Source: DASYML01 sp036399835
GTDB taxonomy: Bacteria; Acidobacteriota; Blastocatellia; Pyrinomonadales; Pyrinomonadaceae
Length of the DNA: 38,404 nucleotides
Assembly: GCA_036399835.1 (NCBI GenBank)
Contig: DASWMI010000063.1
Span: 1-38,404, forward strand
Direction: 5' to 3'
Below the pieces are notes generated by a model. The model did not search any database and was not told the DNA's origin. It saw nothing but the letters and a program-made list of their open reading frames with translations. Position numbers and translations under genes: made by a program. Below are positions 33,885 to 38,404 of the stretch, piece after piece (position 1 is the stretch's first letter; each line of letters begins with the position of its first letter).

Positions 33885-34067
33885 GTGTGGGATACCAAAC
33901 GCCAGGTCATCTGGCTGGCCGCCGGATTCATCCTGGGCACGTTTATAGCCTACCAGGACTCGCATGACGACGCGGGCAATTTCGTCCCCACCTTCTTCGT
34001 CTTTATGGAGATGCTCGTCCTCACGATCATCGCCGTCATGTTCTACATCTATTCAAGAAAGAAGTGA
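33885..34067 (+). CDS. Small two-helix membrane protein
   Basis: A 60-residue protein with two hydrophobic segments (VIWLAAGFILGTFIAY and FFVFMEMLVLTIIAVMFYIY), a polar Asp/His-rich loop between them and a basic C-terminus (SRKK). Start: GTG at 33885 with GAGG ten bases upstream. It is probably cotranscribed with the DUF4350 gene. No family recognised. Confidence 0.65.
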   Translation: MWDTKRQVIWLAAGFILGTFIAYQDSHDDAGNFVPTFFVFMEMLVLTIIAVMFYIYSRKK

Positions 34068-34069
34068 TG

Positions 34070-34148
34070 AGTGATCAGAGATTCGTCAATCATCAGTGGA
34101 CCAGACAGCTTCTCTCTCTATTGACGATTGACGACTTATCTGATCACT
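34070..34148. terminator. Bidirectional nested hairpin between convergent genes
   Basis: Outer arms AGTGATCAGA (34070-34079) and TCTGATCACT (34139-34148) are perfect complements; inner arms CGTCAATC (34084-34091) and GATTGACG (34126-34133) also match. Two TTGACGA heptamers stand in tandem at 34121-34134. A TGGACCA sits in the loop. It separates the + gene ending at 34067 from the - gene ending at 34158. Confidence 0.7.
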
Positions 34149-34157
34149 TATTCTGTA

Positions 34158-35081
34158 TCACTGCGTTGGCGGCTGCATTGTCTTGGAGCGGACGTTGATG
34201 CCAGTGTCCGCTGTCAGGAGGAGGCGGCGGGCTTCGCCGTAAGCGACGCTGGCTGGCGTGTATGAGAGCAGGTAACGATTCTTGCGCAGCTCGTCGCAGA
34301 TTGACTTGGCAGCCTGTTGCGGCTCGTTGAGCGGAAAGACCAGCCCGCCCGTGCCTTCCGTCAACTTCTGTATGACCTGCTCTGCCTTCGGCTGGTCGCG
34401 GCGCAAGGCTCCGCCCGTGCGGTCGTTAATCTGTAAAGCGTAGACGGTGATATTCAAGGCTTGCAGCTCCGAGAGCACGGCATCGAAGCGCGTTTTGCTG
34501 CCGCGGTCCAGACCGTCGCCGATGAGGACGATGATACGTTTCTGGCTGGTGATGGGCCTCAGCGCCTGGTCTATCACGGCGCTGATGGCGTCGAAGAGAA
34601 AGGGCTGTCCTTTTTTGCGAAAGCTCTTGAGCGAAGCATCTATCTTCTTGGCATCGTCGGTCCAGTCTGCAACAATCTCCGGCTGCTCGTCGTAGCCGAC
34701 GATGAGCAGCTTATCGCCCTCGTAAATCTCGTAAGCAAATTCGCGCGCGGCCTCTTCGAGTTTCTCAACATCTGCGCGCACCGTCAGCGAGTTGTCAACG
34801 AGAAGCACGATGTGGGCCGGGGAAGGGTCCGGTGAGAAATTCTGTATCGTCTGTTCGATGCCGTTATCGTAGAGCGCGATCTGTTTGGAAGTGACGGGCG
34901 CTGCCGGATTGTCTGCGCGCGCGGCGACGACTGTGAGTAAGGCTGCGCTCTCGTTGGTCGGGCGCGCACGACGCCCTGCCTGCCCCAGAGCCGGAGCGTG
35001 AGCCAGCAGCAAGAGAGCGCAAGAAATAACAAAGCTCTGTCTCATGCCGGATGTCGGCCTCTGACCTTTTTCCCTTTTCAT
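34158..35081 (-). CDS. Secreted VWFA-domain protein
   Basis: A 307-residue exported protein with a von Willebrand factor A domain, in the style of the VWFA-related proteins expanded in Acidobacteriota. Signal region: a basic start then FVISCALLLLAHAPALGQ. The MIDAS motif is DNSLT in HIVLLVDNSLTV (D-x-S-x), with a later RIIVLIGDGLDRGS. The ATG at 35081 lies one base past the upstream stop (TGATATG), so translation is coupled to the FmdB-like gene; a second ATG at 35045 (MRQSF) is possible. A longer frame reaching 35369 is a shadow of the FmdB-like gene. It probably binds a partner in a divalent-metal-dependent way. Confidence 0.82.
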   Translation of the reverse strand: MKREKGQRPTSGMRQSFVISCALLLLAHAPALGQAGRRARPTNESAALLTVVAARADNPAAPVTSKQIALYDNGIEQTIQNFSPDPSPAHIVLLVDNSLTVRADVEKLEEAAREFAYEIYEGDKLLIVGYDEQPEIVADWTDDAKKIDASLKSFRKKGQPFLFDAISAVIDQALRPITSQKRIIVLIGDGLDRGSKTRFDAVLSELQALNITVYALQINDRTGGALRRDQPKAEQVIQKLTEGTGGLVFPLNEPQQAAKSICDELRKNRYLLSYTPASVAYGEARRLLLTADTGINVRSKTMQPPTQ

Positions 35082-35082
35082 A

Positions 35083-35475
35083 TCAATCACCGCTTGATGA
35101 AGTCTGCCTGGATACACTCTTCTTGACAGCTTCGCTCTTGTCGCCCTTTTTCCCTGTCTCTTTTGTAGTCTCTTTCGCCGCGGGTTTGTCTGACGAAGGT
35201 TTATCTGACGCGGGCTTTTCGCTTGATGCGACGGATTCGCCGGCGCTGCTCTTTGTTTCTTCGGCGCTCTTTTTTTCTTCGCCGACTTCGGATTTCTTCG
35301 CCGCGTAATCGGTCGCATACCAGCCTGAGCCTTTGAGCTGAAAGCTGGTTGTGGACCACTGCTTCTCAAGGCGACCGCCGCACTTGCGACATTTTTTGAG
35401 AGGCTTGTCCGTCATCTTCTGCATAGCCTCTATGTGAGCTTTGCATTTCTGACACTCGTATTCATATAAGGGCAT
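35083..35475 (-). CDS. FmdB-type zinc-ribbon protein with long charged tail
   Basis: A 130-residue protein. Residues 1-60 are the FmdB/CxxC_CxxC_SSSS domain: MPLYEYECQKCKAHIE (first CxxC), LKKCRKCGG (second CxxC), then the FQLKGSGWYATDY ending. The rest is a low-complexity Lys/Ser/Glu/Ala tail, likely disordered. The start at 35475 is set by the family N-terminus MPLYEY; a 26-residue upstream extension is not conserved. FmdB-like proteins are small metal-binding regulators of largely unknown role. A perfect -10 box lies about 50 bases upstream. It is coupled to the VWFA gene. Confidence 0.88.
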   Translation of the reverse strand: MPLYEYECQKCKAHIEAMQKMTDKPLKKCRKCGGRLEKQWSTTSFQLKGSGWYATDYAAKKSEVGEEKKSAEETKSSAGESVASSEKPASDKPSSDKPAAKETTKETGKKGDKSEAVKKSVSRQTSSSGD

Positions 35476-35524
35476 GGTGATGTCTCTTCTTGGAACAGTT
35501 CTTTTGAAAATTCTGTCTAAATGA

Positions 35525-35553
35525 ATTATACGAACGGTTTTGATAGCCTGCAA
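35525..35553 (-). promoter_or_regulatory. Promoter for the FmdB-VWFA pair
   Basis: On the minus strand, TTGCAG (35553-35548), 17-base spacer, perfect TATAAT (35530-35525), with the FmdB start about 50 bases downstream. Confidence 0.5.
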
Positions 35554-35948
35554 CTATTGCAATTCTATGATGCGCGATTGTTGTGAACTGTTTGCGTAGC
35601 CCTGCAAGCAAGAAAAATATTTCGAGAAATTTTCACTTTTTTTCGTAGCCATTCAATACAACAATCACTCACAAATCGGTCTCAAGCCGCTCTCAAGTTG
35701 AATGAAAGGGGGCGCAAGTCGGCTTATCAAAAGGCTTACCTGCGTTTGGCTTAAATACATACAGGAGAAGAACTTAATCGCATATTTATCATCCAGTAAA
35801 AGCAACTGATTGAGGGTCTCGTCCATCTGAGTATGCGGTTTCGATTGCTCTTTGCAAACGTTCCACCATGCGCAGCCCCCAATTCTGCAAAACAGAATGC
35901 AATCTGGTAACCCTACAGGTTGCCGCTCACATGGAGAAGACGATAATA
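35554..35948. other. Long gene-free leader region upstream of a lytic transglycosylase
   Basis: The longest stretch without a gene. It is AT-rich in its first half (AAAAATATTT near 35613, a T-run near 35636). At about 35709-35745 a CGCAAGTCGGC / GCTTACCTGCG pair can fold imperfectly. I see no ORF, tRNA or known riboswitch core. It may hold promoters or a structured leader for the gene at 35949. Confidence 0.3.
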
Positions 35949-36602
35949 ATGACCCTGACCCGATTAGTTCCCTTTGTGCGCCCAGCTAAGTTTGCACCCT
36001 TTGCCATCATTTCCCTTTTCCTTTTTACCAACTTTACGGGCCTGTTCTTCAATAGAGCATTTGCGCCGACCGCACAAGCCAACGTTCCCGTCATGACCGC
36101 CGAGCAAGCGGAGGATTATATTCCCGCCGACATCCCTTCGTCCGGCGACAAGAATCTGGACCTCATTATCCTTCACGCGGGCGAGCGTTACGGCGTTGAC
36201 CCCAGACTGCTTCACGCTGTCATCTGGCAGGAGTCGAAGTATAAGGTCGAGGCCAAGTCCGGCGCTGGCGCGCAAGGTCTGATGCAGTTGATTCCGATGA
36301 CGGCCAAGCGCTTCAACTGCGAAGATGCGAGCGATCCCGAATCGAATGTCGAAGCGGGAACAAAGTATCTGCGCTGGCTGCTCAAGAGATTCGACGGCAA
36401 CGTGACGCTCGCGCTTGCAGGTTATAATGCTGGCGAAGGCTCTGTTGACAAGTATGAGGGCGTGCCGCCCTACAATGAGACGCAGAACTACGTGCGCATC
36501 ATCACCTCGCGCTACGGGAAAACATATCACCCGATTCTCACGCCCGAAGAGGCGCGCGTTGAATTCCGTCTCCTCCCTGAAGTCGCGCAGTTGACCAGGT
36601 AA
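35949..36602 (+). CDS. Lytic transglycosylase (SLT domain), membrane-anchored or secreted
   Basis: A 217-residue murein hydrolase with a hydrophobic N-terminal segment (FAPFAIISLFLFTNFTGLFF) and an SLT domain: catalytic glutamate E95 in VIWQESKYKVEAKSGAGAQGLMQLIPMTA, then LALAGYNAGEGSVDKY. It is a small, single-domain relative of the large enzyme at 27768. The ATG at 35949 is chosen because GGAGAAG precedes it; ATGs at 35931 and 35868 extend the frame with residues unlike a signal peptide. A strong terminator follows. Confidence 0.9.
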   Translation: MTLTRLVPFVRPAKFAPFAIISLFLFTNFTGLFFNRAFAPTAQANVPVMTAEQAEDYIPADIPSSGDKNLDLIILHAGERYGVDPRLLHAVIWQESKYKVEAKSGAGAQGLMQLIPMTAKRFNCEDASDPESNVEAGTKYLRWLLKRFDGNVTLALAGYNAGEGSVDKYEGVPPYNETQNYVRIITSRYGKTYHPILTPEEARVEFRLLPEVAQLTR

Positions 36603-36618
36603 GAGAAACCGAACAAAT

Positions 36619-36678
36619 AAAAAGCTGAAGCGAGGAATGGGAGTATCGAACGACTCCTGTTCGTCGCTTCGGCTTTTT
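36619..36678 (+). terminator. Rho-independent terminator
   Basis: The 15-base arm AAAAAGCTGAAGCGA (36619-36633) pairs with 36664-36678 (one G-U pair), ending in a T-run. An inner GGAGT / ACTCC stem closes the loop. It lies 16 bases after the transglycosylase stop. Confidence 0.88.
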
Positions 36679-36745
36679 ACTTTGCTCTTTTTCCTCTTTG
36701 CAACTTCGCGCTCCGTTCGCTATGATTCGCTAACTTGCGAAAGCC

Positions 36746-38404
36746 ATGACATCAACCACCGCTCAATCACTCTCGCTCGAACGACGGATCAAAATGCACG
36801 AAGCGCGCGAGGCTATCATTGATCGCCTCGCGCTCGACTCGCATTCGACGATTGATCTGGACCGTTTTATGCGCGCCATCGTGACGCAGCTTGGACAGAT
36901 GATGGATGCGGATCGCTGCGATGTGATTCAGTTGACTTCGGAGAGCGAGCTGCGCATCAGCCACGAATGGCGCGCTTCCGAAGACGTGCCTTCGAGCCTC
37001 GGCACAACCATTCCGATTGATCTCAGGCAGCTTGCGGAACACGTTGACATCACCAGGCCGATTCGCCTGGATGACACGAGCGCGCAGGGTCTACATCAGG
37101 AAGTGCGCTTCTTTGCGGCTTCGCTCGGGACGCGCTCGCTGCTGGTCGTCCCGGTCATACTGGGCCGCGATGTGCTCGGGCTGATCGGGCTGCACATGAC
37201 GCGCGCGCCTCGCGCCTGGCTCGATGACGAAGTGGCCTTCCTGCAATCGGTCGCCAAACCGATTGCGGTCGGCTATCAATACACGCGTCTTTACACGGAC
37301 AAGCAGCGCGAAGCCGAGACGACGCGCGCTCTGCTGGAGATTGCCAACGCGCTCAACGCGCGCTCGAATTTTGGCGAGGTCACTTCGCTCGTGCTTCAGC
37401 GAGCCATCGCGCTCGTCGGCGCGGATTACGGAGCGCTCGGCGTCTTAGACCCTGCGGGCGGGCGTATCAGCCTCGCCGCGCTCGAAGCCGCGCCGCATGC
37501 GGCCACGGATTCCGTGCGCGGGCTGATTGAAGCTCACGGCCAATCGCTAGACATCACGGAATATCCCGCGGTCATCGAAGTGCTCGCGCAAGGCAAGACG
37601 ATGCGCCTGCTCGATACGGAGCTTCCCTTCCCTCTGCGCTTTATGTTCAATTCCATCCTTGGCGGGCGTGCCGCGCTGGTTGCCCCGGTGCGCGTCGGCG
37701 GGCAGACCTTTGGCCTGTTGGGGATGGTCTGGAGCGGCGCGCGCGAAAGTTTTGAGGACCACGAAGTCGCGCTCGTAGAGGGCATCGCGGACCAGATCGG
37801 GACGGCGCTTGAACGCGACCAACTCTCCGCGGAAGTGATGCGGCTGCGCTCCGCCCTGCACGAGCGTTACGGCGAGGGACGCATCATCGGCCAGGCCCCG
37901 GCGATTCGACGCGCGATAGAACTGGCGCTCAACGTCGCCAACACGCAGACCTCCGTGCTCATAGAGGGTGAATCCGGGACGGGCAAAGAGCTGCTCGCCA
38001 ACCTGATTCACTACAACTCTGGCCGGGAGGACCAGCCTTACATCAAGCTCAACTGCGGCGCGATTCCCGAAACCCTCCTTGAATCAGAGCTGTTCGGACA
38101 CGAGAAAGGCTCCTTCACGGGCGCTCATGCTCGGCGTCGCGGGCGCTTTGAAGAGGCAGACGGCGGCACGCTCTTTCTGGATGAGATAGGAGAGATGAGT
38201 CCTTCGGCGCAGGTGCGCCTGCTGCGCGTGCTGCAAGACGGCGAGTTTACACGCGTCGGCGGTAGCGAAGTCGTCAAGGCTGATGTGCGCGTGATTGCGG
38301 CTTCAAACGTAGACCTCAAGCGCGCCGTAGAGCTTGGCAGCTTCCGCAGCGATCTTTATTATCGCCTCTCAGTCTTCCCGATTCATCTGCCAGCCTTGCG
38401 CGAG
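36746..38404 (+). CDS. GAF-GAF sigma54-dependent transcriptional activator (3' end outside window)
   Basis: The open frame runs from the ATG at 36746 to the window end (553 codons, no stop). Two GAF-like domains occupy about residues 30-175 and 195-355 (for example RSLLVVPVILGRDVLGLIGLHM; RAALVAPVRVGGQTFGLLGMVW). Then comes an AAA+ domain with Walker A GESGTGKE (408-415), the sigma54-contact loop as GSFTGA (455-460, a variant of GAFTGA), Walker B TLFLDEIGE and the RVLQDGEF sensor region. A C-terminal Fis-type helix-turn-helix is expected beyond the window. It would activate sigma54 promoters in response to a GAF ligand. An in-frame TAA lies just upstream, so 36746 is the first possible start; no strong ribosome-binding site is visible. 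Confidence 0.92.
   Translation, partial: MTSTTAQSLSLERRIKMHEAREAIIDRLALDSHSTIDLDRFMRAIVTQLGQMMDADRCDVIQLTSESELRISHEWRASEDVPSSLGTTIPIDLRQLAEHVDITRPIRLDDTSAQGLHQEVRFFAASLGTRSLLVVPVILGRDVLGLIGLHMTRAPRAWLDDEVAFLQSVAKPIAVGYQYTRLYTDKQREAETTRALLEIANALNARSNFGEVTSLVLQRAIALVGADYGALGVLDPAGGRISLAALEAAPHAATDSVRGLIEAHGQSLDITEYPAVIEVLAQGKTMRLLDTELPFPLRFMFNSILGGRAALVAPVRVGGQTFGLLGMVWSGARESFEDHEVALVEGIADQIGTALERDQLSAEVMRLRSALHERYGEGRIIGQAPAIRRAIELALNVANTQTSVLIEGESGTGKELLANLIHYNSGREDQPYIKLNCGAIPETLLESELFGHEKGSFTGAHARRRGRFEEADGGTLFLDEIGEMSPSAQVRLLRVLQDGEFTRVGGSEVVKADVRVIAASNVDLKRAVELGSFRSDLYYRLSVFPIHLPALRE

Noticed and set aside
35700..35760. Possible c-di-GMP (GEMM) riboswitch because of a GGGCGCAAG-like run
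   Set aside because: The characteristic upstream GCA-AGGGCAAACC part and the tetraloop receptor are not present.
1..38404. CRISPR arrays, insertion sequences, integrases or att sites
   Set aside because: I saw no evenly spaced direct repeats of CRISPR length, no transposase or integrase motif and no terminal repeats flanking any gene group.

Overview
The window (38.4 kb, G+C in the high fifties by eye) is a bacterial chromosomal segment with no rRNA, no convincing tRNA, no CRISPR array, no transposase and no phage gene. The gene repertoire points to a diderm bacterium, most likely an Acidobacteriota of the Blastocatellia/Pyrinomonas type. This is inference from family content: TonB-C-terminal and PEGA/TPR envelope proteins, a VWFA-type secreted protein, DUF4388 and DUF4350 proteins, lipoproteins with Asn/Thr/Ala/Ser-rich linkers, and an outer-membrane beta-barrel. 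No marker gene was available to settle it.

Layout. 1-4125 (+): 3' end of enolase, a GNAT acetyltransferase, a small zinc-ribbon membrane protein, phosphoglycerate mutase gpmI and a family-9 (heptosyltransferase-like) glycosyltransferase. 4272-8357 (+): a class C penicillin-binding carboxypeptidase (dacB), a secreted TonB-C protein and a DUF4388/TonB-C-like membrane protein. 8438-10947 (-): a translationally coupled pair, a 2-isopropylmalate/homocitrate synthase-family enzyme followed by an M20 metallopeptidase. 11251-12881 (+): a LysM protein, a lipoprotein and thymidine kinase. 12957-16300: secreted or lipoprotein genes and an outer-membrane barrel. 16546-19823: uvrC, divergent from a PfkB sugar kinase. 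19930-21263 (-): a DUF72 protein and a hemerythrin-like protein. 21627-24128 (+): a compact toxin island. 24170-25679 (-): dienelactone hydrolase family, an unknown small protein and a single-domain response regulator. 26008-31110 (+): a GAF protein, a large TPR lytic transglycosylase and a PEGA-TPR protein. 31254-34067 (+): an aminotransferase, a DUF4350 protein and a small membrane protein. 34158-35475 (-): FmdB-type zinc ribbon plus a VWA protein. 35949-38404 (+): a second lytic transglycosylase and the 5' part of a GAF-GAF-sigma54 activator.

The most interesting system is 21627-24128. Four tightly packed genes encode a small helical protein of the kind found beside polymorphic-toxin effectors, a toxin with a C-terminal WHH-type HNH/EndoVII nuclease, a SUKH (SMI1/KNR4) immunity protein, and a bacterial CDC123/D123-like ATP-grasp protein whose start codon overlaps the immunity stop. 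No VgrG, Hcp, PAAR or secretion gene is in the window, so the delivery route is unknown.

Two genome-scale signals lie outside ordinary annotation. First, the gapped palindrome TGGWCCA occurs about 51 times, roughly once per 750 bp and about ten times the number expected from base composition, in all reading frames and also between genes. It behaves like a highly iterated palindrome comparable in kind to cyanobacterial HIP1. Second, several intergenic spaces carry heptamer-phased arrays arranged as inverted repeats, some of them doubling as terminators between convergent genes.
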